Source: JADMIH01 sp035274425 (GTDB lineage Bacteria; Chloroflexota; Chloroflexia; QHBQ01; JADMIH01). From it: a stretch of DNA of 64,000 bases. The stretch lies in the NCBI GenBank assembly GCA_035274425.1, contig DATEOC010000093.1, positions 20,729-84,728 on the forward strand, read 5' to 3'. Made by a program: the position numbers and the translations under genes. Position 1 is the first letter of the stretch; each line of letters opens with the position of its first letter. A model generated the notes under the pieces. It ran no database searches, was not told the origin of the DNA, and saw only the letters and a program-made list of their open reading frames with translations. This document shows, in pieces, positions 9,154-17,697 of the stretch.

Positions 9154-9240
9154 CCCTGTCATTCCGAACGAAGTGAGGAATCTAGGGATCTATCTACTTG
9201 GCGAGCTTGGAGATTCCTCACTTCGTTCGGAATGACAGGG
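9154..9240. repeat. Dispersed inverted repeat of the TGTCATTCCGAACGAAGTGAGGAATCT type
   Basis: Two perfect 30-bp arms (9154-9183 and 9211-9240) flank a 27-nt spacer. This sequence type recurs widely in unrelated bacterial genomes as a dispersed repeat. It lies between amylosucrase and treS. Confidence 0.8.
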
Positions 9241-9266
9241 AGAGGAGTCTTGTTCTTAGCAAACAC

Positions 9267-11207
9267 TTACGCTAACCAGACGAATTGGTATGGCTCTAGA
9301 ACCAGGCTCTCGCCCACCTGTATCGTCTGGCCGCTTACCAGGTCTTTGAAGGTGTAGCCGAGGCCATGCAGGCGCAGGACGTTGGCGGGGAGAGTCTGCG
9401 CCTGTTCGCTGAAATTGGCGAATATGAGCACGCGGCCACCGGCATGGTGGCGGACGTATGCAAAGATGTGGGGATTGCCAGCCTCCACTAACTCCATATC
9501 GCCATCCGCAATGGCCGGGCAGTCCTTTCTTATGTTAACGAGATGATGCAGCCTGCCGTATATACGGCCCTCGATGGTATCTTCCTGTTCCCGGCGGGCG
9601 ATTCGGCTCCAATCTGTGTAGGGGCGGTGTACCCAGCGGCTATCTTCCGCTTTCGCGGGGTCGTTACGGTAGGCGTAATCGTTCAGGGTGCCTACCTCAT
9701 CTCCGAGGTAGATGAGGGGTATGCCGCCTATAGAGAGGATGACGCTGTAGATGAGGAGGATACGCCTTATCGCTAATTCGATGAGGGCGGGGTCCTCTTC
9801 ATGTACGGCTTCCTCCAGGCCGGACAGGGATGCGCATGTGCCGGAGATGCGAGCGTCACCCGTTCTCGGGTTCTCCTGGAAGGGGACGCCCCTGGCGAAG
9901 CTGCCGGGGAAGCGCCCGGTGTAGAAGGCGTTGAGGAACTGCCTGTGGTAAAAGCCATTGATCCCAAGCTGGGCGGCATCGCCGTCATCGAAGGTCCAGC
10001 CGATATCATCATGGGAGCGCACGTAGTTGACCCAGGCACAGCAATGGCCTATCTGGAACCGCTCGCGCATCGACAGTTGGAGGAGCTTCACATCGCGGGT
10101 AGCAAGGGCCTCCCACAGTAGCGCCATGAGGAGGGGGTTATAAGATAGCTGGCACTCTTCTTCGCTGATGTACTCAATGACGTAATCGGGGTGTACAATC
10201 GCCTCGGACTTGAAGAGGAGCAATGGGGCGGCGATGCGGGCAATGGCGTTGAAGGCGCGCACGAGGGTATGCACCTGCGGCAGGTTCTCACAGGAAGTGC
10301 CAAGTTCCTTCCAGGTGAACGCAAGCGCATCCAGCCGTAATACTTCAGCGCCCCTGTTCGCGAGGGAGAGCATCTCTTCGGCCATGCTGTTGAAAACGGC
10401 GGGGTTGGAGTAATTGAGATCCCATTGGAAGCTGTTGAAGGTGGTCCAGACCCAGCCGACTTCTGGTCGGAATGTGAAATTGCCGGGGCGCTGGTCGGGG
10501 AAGATCTCACGCAGGGTGCGTTCGTATGCGTCGGGCATGGTGCGGTCAGGGAAGATGAAGTAGTATGCCTGGTGGTCCGGGTCGCCTGCCAGCGCGAGCC
10601 GTGCCCACTCGTGCTCGTCGGAGGTGTGATTGAATACGAAGTCGAGGACGAGGCTGATACCGTTATGGCGCAGGTCGGCGGCGAGGCTCGCCAGCTCCTC
10701 CATGCTCCCCAGGTCGGGGTCGACGTGGCGGTAGCTGCTGATAGCGTAGCCGCCGTCGTTGTTGCCCTCAGGTGAGAGGAAGAGGGGCATTAGATGTAAG
10801 TAAGTTAGCCCCAGCTCCTTGAAATAGGGAATTTTCTGGCGCACACCATCCAGGTCGCCCGCAAAGAGGCCTACGTAGCAGACCCCGCCCAGCATCTTCT
10901 CCGACTGGAACCAGAGGGGGTCGGCCTCACGCACCTTGTCGAGCTTCTTGAGGTCGGGAGAGCGCGCCAGCCACATCCTGGCGGCGGTAGCGAGGATGCT
11001 TTCCAGGTGGTAGAAGAAATCGTAGTGCCGCCCGTATAGCTCCAACAGGAGTCTGAAAAGATTGAGGAAGTTCCTTTGGAGGCGCGCCTTGAAGGCAGCC
11101 CACTCTTCCGCGTCCGCCCCCGCACCGAACTGAGACTCTAACCTGGGGAGCAGCCTTCCCAGGGTGATTTCAGCTTGCCGGGCGATAGGGTCCGTTGGTG
11201 TACTCAT
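9267..11207 (-). CDS. Amylosucrase-type GH13 glucosyltransferase
   Basis: Acts on sucrose, transferring glucose to an alpha-1,4-glucan and releasing fructose; sucrose hydrolases and isomaltulose-forming enzymes are close relatives. The 646-residue product has the helical N-terminal domain (residues 1-95) peculiar to amylosucrases. The catalytic residues Asp293 (RLDALAF), Glu335 (LFKSEAI) and Asp400 (VRSHDDIGW) sit exactly seven positions after those of the Neisseria polysaccharea enzyme (286, 328, 393). The gene follows a small disordered-protein gene and the ABC importer and precedes treS, fitting uptake and conversion of a di- or oligosaccharide. It could prefer hydrolysis over polymerisation; the sequence does not decide this. 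Confidence 0.92.
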   Translation of the reverse strand: MSTPTDPIARQAEITLGRLLPRLESQFGAGADAEEWAAFKARLQRNFLNLFRLLLELYGRHYDFFYHLESILATAARMWLARSPDLKKLDKVREADPLWFQSEKMLGGVCYVGLFAGDLDGVRQKIPYFKELGLTYLHLMPLFLSPEGNNDGGYAISSYRHVDPDLGSMEELASLAADLRHNGISLVLDFVFNHTSDEHEWARLALAGDPDHQAYYFIFPDRTMPDAYERTLREIFPDQRPGNFTFRPEVGWVWTTFNSFQWDLNYSNPAVFNSMAEEMLSLANRGAEVLRLDALAFTWKELGTSCENLPQVHTLVRAFNAIARIAAPLLLFKSEAIVHPDYVIEYISEEECQLSYNPLLMALLWEALATRDVKLLQLSMRERFQIGHCCAWVNYVRSHDDIGWTFDDGDAAQLGINGFYHRQFLNAFYTGRFPGSFARGVPFQENPRTGDARISGTCASLSGLEEAVHEEDPALIELAIRRILLIYSVILSIGGIPLIYLGDEVGTLNDYAYRNDPAKAEDSRWVHRPYTDWSRIARREQEDTIEGRIYGRLHHLVNIRKDCPAIADGDMELVEAGNPHIFAYVRHHAGGRVLIFANFSEQAQTLPANVLRLHGLGYTFKDLVSGQTIQVGESLVLEPYQFVWLA

Positions 11208-11232
11208 GCAGTATGTGTATGGGGAACATCCT

Positions 11233-11541
11233 CTATCGCCTGTCCTCCGGTGACTCGTCTGTGTCTAGAGGGTTACGGGCTTCGGTGTTGGGATCGCCGG
11301 GCGCGCCGCCGTGATATTCATGCCCGATATTGGGCGGGGCTGCCGCCGCGCTTGGGGCGTTGCCCATGTTTGCCACGGGTGCAGGCTCCGGTATGTCGCT
11401 CAAGGTCTGAGCGGTGGCATCTGAGCCTTCCTCTGCGTGAACACGGGTCTGATCAGGGTCGTCAGGTGGCAATTCTTGTGGGGCGTACGTCCGCTCGAAC
11501 TCGTCTATTCCCTGGAATAGTGGTCTGTCGTTCTCTTCCAT
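11233..11541 (-). CDS. Small disordered acidic protein in the sugar operon
   Basis: From the ATG at 11541, which has GTGGAGG at good spacing, the product is 102 residues (MEENDRPLFQGIDEFERTY...). A GTG 4 codons earlier is unlikely because it overlaps that ribosome site. The protein is rich in Pro, Ala, Asp and Glu, has no hydrophobic core and should be disordered. No family recognised. It lies 25 bp before amylosucrase in the same direction, so co-expression is likely. Confidence 0.55.
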   Translation of the reverse strand: MEENDRPLFQGIDEFERTYAPQELPPDDPDQTRVHAEEGSDATAQTLSDIPEPAPVANMGNAPSAAAAPPNIGHEYHGGAPGDPNTEARNPLDTDESPEDRR

Positions 11542-11593
11542 GTTAGCCTCCACATTACTAGGAGTCGCAGTTCAGCCGACGGGGTGGTTGGCT

Positions 11594-11626
11594 CGGTAGG
11601 GGCGTGGCGGCGCCACGCCCCTACCG
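11594..11626. repeat. GTAGGGGC-type palindrome
   Basis: A 15-bp perfect stem with a 3-nt loop (CGGTAGGGGCGTGGC and its complement) between the permease gene and the small acidic protein gene. It is one of several such palindromes in the window. Confidence 0.75.
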
Positions 11627-11644
11627 CGGCATTGAAATGAAGTA

Positions 11645-12790
11645 TTAGCCCTTGACCGACCCCGCCAGCAGGCCGCGCACGAAGAACCTCTGGAGGCCGA
11701 AGAAGACGAGGAGGGGGACGAGCATCGAGATGAAGGCACCGGAGGTGAGCAAGTACCATTGCTCTCCGCGCTCACCTATGAGGTTCGCGAGGCGCATCGT
11801 CATAACTTCACGACCGGAGCCGCCCAGGAAGATGAGGGCTACCAGGTAGTCGTTCCAGACCCACAGGAACTGGAAGATGGCAAACGAGGCCAGGGCGGGC
11901 ACGGAAAGAGGTAGCACCAGGCGAGTAAAGACTGTAAAGGGTGTCGCTCCATCAATAAATGCCGACTCGAAGAGGTCGCGGGGGAGCTGGCTGATGTAGT
12001 TGTAGAGGAGGTAAGTTGCCAGTGCGAGACCAAAGCCGGAGTGTGCAAGCCACACCGCCAGATAGGTACCGTTGATGTTGAGGTTAGTGTAGTCGGTCAG
12101 AATCGGTACGAGCGCTATCTGTAGAGGCACGACGAGGAGAGCGACGACCATGCCGAACATGATCCTGCGACCCTTGAAGCGCATCCATGCGAAGGCGTAG
12201 GCCGCGAACGCCGCTATCAAAATTGGTATCACCGTCGAGGGGATGGCCACTACAAGCGTGCTGATGAATGCCCCGCTCAGGTCCTCTCCCTGTTCCCTAT
12301 TTACGGTGCCATCAGGCATGACAATCGTATATTGCGCGCCTGTAAGTATATTCTGGTAGTTAGAGAGGCTGAGGTCGGCGTTGGCGATCCAATCCTGCTC
12401 GCTTACCTTGACTATCCGCTCGCGTGGGCTTCTGGCCCACTTAATTTGCCGCCCATCAGGCAGGGTATAGCCCTTCCTCAAATCCTCATTCGTCACCGTA
12501 ACGCCTGCCACGCTTATCGGTTGGTCGAGTGCGGTGGTGGGGGGTAGTTGAATCTGGTCTACGGTCTTTATGTACTCCTGGTGGGGGAAGACGGTCCACC
12601 AGCCGCTCGTGTTGATCTGAGCAGGGGACCTGAAAGATGAGACCAGTAGGCCGAAAGTTGGGATGGTCCACAAGATGCATATGATAGCCAGGCTCCCATT
12701 TACAAGTAGGGGTCCCAGCCACTTGCGGCGGCGGGGAGGAGGAGCGACTCTGGCTTGCGTGGTCGCGATGGTAGGCTGTGCTACTGCCAT
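11645..12790 (-). CDS. Sugar ABC transporter permease, MalG type
   Basis: Inner-membrane subunit of a carbohydrate importer, 381 residues with about six transmembrane helices. The conserved cytoplasmic EAA loop is FESAFIDGATPFTVFTRLVLP (roughly residues 270-292). An unusually long extracytoplasmic loop between the first and second helix (about residues 55-165) includes PPTTALDQPISVAGVTVTNE. The start has AGGAGGGATT, which overlaps the stop of the upstream permease; only one base separates the genes. No ATP-binding subunit is encoded here, so a shared MsmK/UgpC-type ATPase elsewhere is expected. Confidence 0.93.
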   Translation of the reverse strand: MAVAQPTIATTQARVAPPPRRRKWLGPLLVNGSLAIICILWTIPTFGLLVSSFRSPAQINTSGWWTVFPHQEYIKTVDQIQLPPTTALDQPISVAGVTVTNEDLRKGYTLPDGRQIKWARSPRERIVKVSEQDWIANADLSLSNYQNILTGAQYTIVMPDGTVNREQGEDLSGAFISTLVVAIPSTVIPILIAAFAAYAFAWMRFKGRRIMFGMVVALLVVPLQIALVPILTDYTNLNINGTYLAVWLAHSGFGLALATYLLYNYISQLPRDLFESAFIDGATPFTVFTRLVLPLSVPALASFAIFQFLWVWNDYLVALIFLGGSGREVMTMRLANLIGERGEQWYLLTSGAFISMLVPLLVFFGLQRFFVRGLLAGSVKG

Positions 12791-12791
12791 G

Positions 12792-13892
12792 CTAGAATCC
12801 CTCCTGTTTGCGGAACTGCCGCAGGTTATAGATCATCACGGGCAATACGGCGATGAAAAGCACAATGGCTATAGCTGAGCCGTACCCCGGATTATTGAAG
12901 TAGTTTTTGTAGAACTGCGTCGCCACCACATCCGTGTTGAATTGCCCGCCCGTCATTACGATGACCACGTCGAAAATCTTCAGCGTGAATATGGCAATCG
13001 TAGTTGTTACCGTGATTATCGTGCCCTGGATGTACGGAACGACTACCCGGAAGAACGCCTGCACTTCCGAGGCGCCGTCAAGTCGGGCGGCTTCTAGCAG
13101 GTCCTCGGGGACTCCCTTCAGCGCCGCCGAGAAAATCACCATAGCGAAGCCAGTCTGCATCCATATAAGGACCAGGATCAGGAAATATGTATTCAAGCCT
13201 GGGGTTTGGATCCACGCTTGTGGTTCCCCTCCCATGCCCGTTACGATGGCGTTGAGGAGACCTATCTGCGGGTCTTCCCGCGGCTGGACCGCGTAGACGA
13301 AGCGCCAGATGATGCCGGCGCCCACGAAGGAGATCGCCATCGGTAGAAAGATGAGGGCCTTGGCAACATTCTCGAACCGGCTGCGGTCGGCCAGCACGGC
13401 AATCAGCAGACCGAAAATGACACAACCGGAGGTGCCAACGACCAGCCACAGTGCGTTGTTCTGGAATGCCTGTAGCATCTCGCGGTTAGTGAAGGCTTTG
13501 ACATAGTTATCGAGGCCCGCGAAATCTTTGCCTGCGAAGAAGCTCTGCCAGAGCGTACGTAATGTTGGGGTAAGGAGGAACCAACCCAGGAGCGCCACCG
13601 CCGGACCGACGAAGATGTATGGCTGTATACGGTCTCGCCACTTGTTCGAAAATGACTCCACCAGCATATTTGCTACAGTGAAGAGCGCTGCGACTCCGCC
13701 GACCCCCCATATAACCGCAACAACCCCGCCTAATATCTGGGGGACATCCCTGTTGCGCAAGAAATCGAACCCCAGCCAAAGGACCGCGATGACCGCGATC
13801 AGGGCTACGAGCGCGATCATGGCCCGTGTTGGAGATGCTTCACCCCCGGCGCTGCGCACAGGCGGCGGTGTCAATTCAGTCGTCCGTTGCAT
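12792..13892 (-). CDS. Sugar ABC transporter permease, MalF type
   Basis: A 366-residue permease pairing with the MalG-type subunit. It has a cytoplasmic N-terminus, two helices near residues 25-45 and 60-75, then the core from FVGPAVALLGWFLLTPTLRTL. The EAA loop is LLEAARLDGASEVQAFFRVVVP. The ribosome site is AGGAGAT. It lies between the binding-protein gene and malG-like gene in the usual order. Sugar specificity cannot be read from the permease; the neighbouring enzymes suggest an alpha- or beta-glucoside. Confidence 0.93.
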   Translation of the reverse strand: MQRTTELTPPPVRSAGGEASPTRAMIALVALIAVIAVLWLGFDFLRNRDVPQILGGVVAVIWGVGGVAALFTVANMLVESFSNKWRDRIQPYIFVGPAVALLGWFLLTPTLRTLWQSFFAGKDFAGLDNYVKAFTNREMLQAFQNNALWLVVGTSGCVIFGLLIAVLADRSRFENVAKALIFLPMAISFVGAGIIWRFVYAVQPREDPQIGLLNAIVTGMGGEPQAWIQTPGLNTYFLILVLIWMQTGFAMVIFSAALKGVPEDLLEAARLDGASEVQAFFRVVVPYIQGTIITVTTTIAIFTLKIFDVVIVMTGGQFNTDVVATQFYKNYFNNPGYGSAIAIVLFIAVLPVMIYNLRQFRKQEGF

Positions 13893-13910
13893 CGCTATCT
13901 CCTGTTTGGA

Positions 13911-13990
13911 TAGGGGTCGGGGATTAGGGGTCAGGGGTCAGAGTTATCCTGCTGACCCCTGACCCTTGACCCCTGACCCCTAATCCCTAA
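13911..13990. repeat. GGGGTCA/TGACCCC tandem and inverted repeat
   Basis: Between the binding-protein and permease genes, GGGGATTAGGGGTCAGGGGTCA faces several TGACCCC/CTTGACCCC copies, giving a long imperfect hairpin. Such a structure after the first gene of a transporter operon could reduce downstream expression; that role is inference. Confidence 0.65.
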
Positions 13991-13997
13991 TTACCAT

Positions 13998-15500
13998 CTA
14001 TGGCTGGACGTTGGCCCAACCGGCTTGAATCTCTTGCAGTGCCTGGTCGAGAGTGGCCGCACCACTGACGTAGTTGGTCATGCCCTTCCAGAAGCTGTTA
14101 GCTCCAACCGCGCCCGGCATGAGGTCCGAGCCGTCGAAGCGCAGGCTTGTGGCGCTGCGGAGTAGATCGGCTACGCGAGCATCAACTGCACTCGTGTAAG
14201 CAGCGGGGTCGGAGTCGTTGTGAGGCGACAGCGCCCCACCGGCGGTGACCCACCCCTTGACGCCATCGAAGGTGGTGAACCACTCCATAACTGCACGTAC
14301 TTCGGGTCGGTCGCTGAAGGCGCTCATGACGTCGCCAGCGAAGAGGAACGGCTTGCCGTACTGCGAGTCGATGGGCGGGAGGTAGAAGAAGTCATAGTCC
14401 TCGCCACCCTTCACACCTGGCTTGGCCTGCTCGAAGAAGCTGGTGATAAAGTTCCCCTGGCGGTGCAGGTAACACTTCGGGGGGTCCTGGAACATAGGAG
14501 CGGGGGCGGTACCGAAGGCGGTGCTGACGATTTGCTTGGTCCCACCATACACATACTTGTCATTCAGCCAGATTTCCGACATTACCTCAACCGCGTGCTT
14601 GACCTCAGGAGAGGTGAAGGGCAGTTCGTTCTTGGTCCACTTGTCGTAGTTTTCGAGCGAGGTGGTGCGAAGCATGATGTCTTCGACCCAGTCGGTCGCG
14701 GGCCAGCCGGTGGCCGTGCCCGACTCGATGCCGATGCACCACGGGGTATCACCGTCGGCTACGATCTTGTCCATGAGGGTCTTCATCTCGTCCCAGGTCT
14801 GCGGCACTGTGTACCCAGCGGCATCCCATGCCTTCTTCGGATACCAGACGAGGCTCTTGCCGTTGACACGCTGGAAGACGCCGCCCAGGATTTTGGTGCC
14901 GCTTCCATTGTCAACGGTGGCGATATCGATGAAGCTCTGGTTGTAGTTCTTCTTCAACCAGTCGGCGTTGATGTACTTGCTTGCGTCCATGACCTTACCG
15001 GACTTGGCGACGCTCGCCATCAGGCCCGGCTGCGGGAAGTCAGCGATGTCGGGCGGGCTACCACCCTGTACGCGGACGTTGATTGTGGTCTCGAACTCTT
15101 TCGAGCCTTCATACTGGATATCTATGCCCGTGGCAGCCTCGAACTCCTTGAGCGAGTTATTGAACTTGATCTCGTCCTCGTCACCGAAGGGGCCGTACAT
15201 CGTCACCTTGGTGCCCTTATACTTGCCCGCATAGGCATCAGCCAGCTCAGCGCCGACCATGCTGCGGTCCATAGAGGCCCCTGGGGTCATAGCTGCCATC
15301 GCGGTAGGGGACTCAGCCGTCATCGCTGTAGGCACTACGGTGGCGGGCATCGCGGTTGCAGGCATTGCGGTGGCGGGCATCGCGGTTGCAGGCATTGCGG
15401 TGGCAGGTGCGGCTGTCGGCGTGGCGGTGCCACCGCACGAAGCGAGCACAAGCGATGAGATAACGAGAAGCGCCAATATGCTAAACCGTTTTCTTGCCAT
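13998..15500 (-). CDS. Extracellular sugar-binding lipoprotein of ABC importer (family 1)
   Basis: A 500-residue solute-binding protein for the adjacent permeases. Residues 1-21 are a lipoprotein signal peptide with lipobox LASC (Cys21). A low-complexity linker follows with five close copies of P-A-T-A-M. The mature domain from ~residue 85 shows family 1 binding-protein features (DEIKFNNSLKEFEAATGIDI, GSPPDIADFPQPG, VWYPKKAWDAAGY). Ribosome site GGAGG. The linker is encoded by near-perfect 15-nt DNA repeats (15344-15411), so it may vary in length between strains. It is the first gene of the leftward unit and diverges from the GH1 gene. Confidence 0.93.
   Translation of the reverse strand: MARKRFSILALLVISSLVLASCGGTATPTAAPATAMPATAMPATAMPATAMPATVVPTAMTAESPTAMAAMTPGASMDRSMVGAELADAYAGKYKGTKVTMYGPFGDEDEIKFNNSLKEFEAATGIDIQYEGSKEFETTINVRVQGGSPPDIADFPQPGLMASVAKSGKVMDASKYINADWLKKNYNQSFIDIATVDNGSGTKILGGVFQRVNGKSLVWYPKKAWDAAGYTVPQTWDEMKTLMDKIVADGDTPWCIGIESGTATGWPATDWVEDIMLRTTSLENYDKWTKNELPFTSPEVKHAVEVMSEIWLNDKYVYGGTKQIVSTAFGTAPAPMFQDPPKCYLHRQGNFITSFFEQAKPGVKGGEDYDFFYLPPIDSQYGKPFLFAGDVMSAFSDRPEVRAVMEWFTTFDGVKGWVTAGGALSPHNDSDPAAYTSAVDARVADLLRSATSLRFDGSDLMPGAVGANSFWKGMTNYVSGAATLDQALQEIQAGWANVQP
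15344..15411 (-). repeat. 15-nt coding repeats specifying PATAM units
   Basis: Tandem near-identical 15-mers within the binding-protein gene encode its Pro-Ala-Thr-Ala-Met linker. In-frame repeat units permit length change without frameshift. Confidence 0.8.
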
Positions 15501-15575
15501 TGTCTTTCCTCCAATTGGTAATTATCGTTGCTTTTCGCCGGCATGCCCTTATGCCGACAGTAGAATAGAGGGCTT

Positions 15576-15600
15576 GTGATTTATGTGAGAGATACATCAC
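15576..15600. promoter_or_regulatory. Candidate operator between divergent sugar genes
   Basis: An inverted repeat GTGATTTAT-7 nt-ATACATCAC (one mismatch in nine) lies 76 bp upstream of the binding-protein start and ~245 bp upstream of GH1. Its size suits a dimeric repressor such as GntR or LacI type, but no regulator gene is adjacent. Confidence 0.35.
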
Positions 15601-15846
15601 CTCCTCAAGGGACGCCCGCCGAACGGATCCAAGCTATCCCAGCTCTACATCGTCGCTATTTGCAGTCAATCTATAGGCACGCACAATTCTCGTGCATCAC
15701 CATGTTGGCATATGATACAAACTTAATTGAGAAATTACAAGGGTATTCAAGCAGCCGTTTGACAAGATAGCCAGGCTCCGTGAAAATGACACCTGACTAT
15801 GCAGAATGGGTTAGCCAGCTATTCTCAATCGGGAGGAAACCGCATC

Positions 15847-17298
15847 GTGTCTCTACCTTTAGTAAATCCGCAGCCCGGCATCACGCTGCCGCCAGGGTTT
15901 AAGCTCGGCATCGCCGATTCCGACCTGCAAGTAATCGGCGAGGACCATACGCTAGCTGAAGAGGGTTCAGAGCCGACCATGTGGAAGCGCTTCACGGAGG
16001 AGCGAGGGTTGCCGACGCCGGGGGTGGGGATAGACAGGTACCATCGCTGGCGTGAGGATGCCGGTTATCTTCGCCGCATGGGTATCAGGCATTACAGGAC
16101 CTCCGTCTCGATGTCGCGCACCCTGGATCGAAACGGGGAGGTCAACCGCCGCGCTATCGAATGGTACAGGAGGTACTTCGGGACGCTCAAAGAGAGCGAT
16201 ATTTCGATCTATGCGGCCCTTTACCATTGGGAGTTGCCTCAGTACTTGAGCGAAATTGGTGGGTGGACGAATCGGGCGTCGGCGGATATGCTCCGGCGGC
16301 ACGCGCAGGCGGTGGTAGAACACCTTGGGGAGTTCATCGAGGAATACTTCATCCTGAACGAGCCATGGTGCAGCTCGATGCTGAGCTATTATGAAGGCGT
16401 ACACGCACCAGGCAACCTGTATGCTGATGAAAGGGAGAATCTGAGAGCAGGTATCGCGGCGGCGCATCACCTCCTGCTGGGGCAGGGGCTTTCTTACAAC
16501 GCGATGAAGGAGATAGCGCCCGACGCCAAAATCAGCACGGTGCTGAACTTCGAGCCTGCATACGCCACCACCACCTCCCCCGAAAATACGCTGGCTGCGC
16601 GCATACGAGATGGTTATTACAACGCCTGGTTCCTCGACGCAATTTTCAGGGGGCGCTACCCTGAGTTTATGGTGCGGCTTTACGGGGAGGATGCCATGCC
16701 GCCCGGCTACGAACGCGACATGGAGACGATAAAGATTGGGGATAAGCTGCATGTGCTGGGTGTGAACTATTACCGGGGTGCGCTCTATAGAGCAGGAGGT
16801 GGAGAGTTACGCTCAGAGCAGGTGCTTATAGAGGGCGCGCCGCGCAACAGTCTCGAATGGCCCATCTTCCAGCCGCCATATTACTCTGAAGGTCTGTACG
16901 ATCTGCTCCAGCAGATTTACTTCGGCTATCGCGCCGAGGGGCTGAAAAAGATGTACGTCTCCGAGAATGGCATGGCCCTCGCGACACCCTGGGATGGCAA
17001 AACGGAGCTTATAGACGACGAGCCGCGTGTGAATTACCACCGGGAGAATCTGCGGCAGTTGCACAAGGCCCTGTTGCGAGGCATCCCCGTGGAGGGGTAC
17101 TTCGCCTGGACGCTGATGGACAACTTCGAGTGGTCAGAGGGGTACAGGCCGGAATCGGCTTTCGGTATGATCCACGTGGATAGGGATTCGTTGGAGAGGG
17201 TATGGAAGAAGAGCGCCCTCTGGTACAGCGAGCTGTTGAAGACGCACGACGTATCGCAGGCTGATGCCTCTGTGAAGGGCGATGTAAATATGCCCTGA
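15847..17298 (+). CDS. GH1 family beta-glycosidase
   Basis: A retaining (beta/alpha)8 glycosidase, probably hydrolysing beta-glucosides. I take the GTG at 15847 because GGGAGG lies 10 nt before it; an ATG 16 codons earlier lacks a ribosome site. The product is 483 residues. The acid/base Glu is in ILNEPW (residue 172) and the nucleophile in YVSENG (373), with YHWELPQ and the C-terminal FAWTLMDNFEWSEGY subsite motif. No signal peptide, so it acts in the cytoplasm, fitting import of a glucoside by the divergent ABC system. A short TGCCCT/AGGGCA hairpin overlaps the stop codon. Confidence 0.92.
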   Translation: MSLPLVNPQPGITLPPGFKLGIADSDLQVIGEDHTLAEEGSEPTMWKRFTEERGLPTPGVGIDRYHRWREDAGYLRRMGIRHYRTSVSMSRTLDRNGEVNRRAIEWYRRYFGTLKESDISIYAALYHWELPQYLSEIGGWTNRASADMLRRHAQAVVEHLGEFIEEYFILNEPWCSSMLSYYEGVHAPGNLYADERENLRAGIAAAHHLLLGQGLSYNAMKEIAPDAKISTVLNFEPAYATTTSPENTLAARIRDGYYNAWFLDAIFRGRYPEFMVRLYGEDAMPPGYERDMETIKIGDKLHVLGVNYYRGALYRAGGGELRSEQVLIEGAPRNSLEWPIFQPPYYSEGLYDLLQQIYFGYRAEGLKKMYVSENGMALATPWDGKTELIDDEPRVNYHRENLRQLHKALLRGIPVEGYFAWTLMDNFEWSEGYRPESAFGMIHVDRDSLERVWKKSALWYSELLKTHDVSQADASVKGDVNMP

Positions 17299-17697
17299 GC
17301 GAGGGCAAAGGAAAACCCCGGATTGACCTTGGAACTGTTTGGCATTCACACTGACGTGCTCTGCTTATACAATTCTGGCGGACCGTCCGGGGCTTCAATA
17401 GCCTGGCGACAGAACCCGAAAGCTCACGTACACCTGACTGATTTGAGTATACCCTGATGGGTGATGCGGGTCAATAGCGTAGCAGGCGAGTTTTCCCCAA
17501 TCTGGCGTCGGGTGGAAGGGAACTACGGAGGCTGCGATTTATTTAAGGTCGCACCACTATAGGTAATCCGTAATTACCCTTTAGAAGGGGAGTTCTCTGC
17601 AAGTTAAGTATTATAGTGTATACCATTGCGGAGACTATATGAGAGCCACAGCAAGATGGTTTTGATGGATGATTGAAATGGGTCGCTTTGTGCCTCT
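17299..17697. other. Intergenic stretch between convergent genes
   Basis: No gene seen. A CCCCGGA (about 17326) and TCCGGGG (about 17387) could pair over a ~55-nt loop, but no riboswitch consensus was recognised. The rest is unstructured by eye. Confidence 0.5.

Noticed and set aside
15344..15411. Regular repeat spacing resembling a CRISPR array
   Set aside because: Units are 15 nt, contiguous, in frame and without unique spacers; no cas gene is present. No CRISPR array was seen in the window.
14220..15458. Long plus-strand open frame (412 codons) antisense to the sugar-binding protein
   Set aside because: Shadow of a GC-rich gene; composition is His/Gly/Val-rich without motifs, and the opposite strand encodes a clear binding protein.
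17326..17393. Possible riboswitch or long-range stem (CCCCGGA..TCCGGGG)
   Set aside because: No consensus core of a known class, and it lies after a stop codon between convergent genes.
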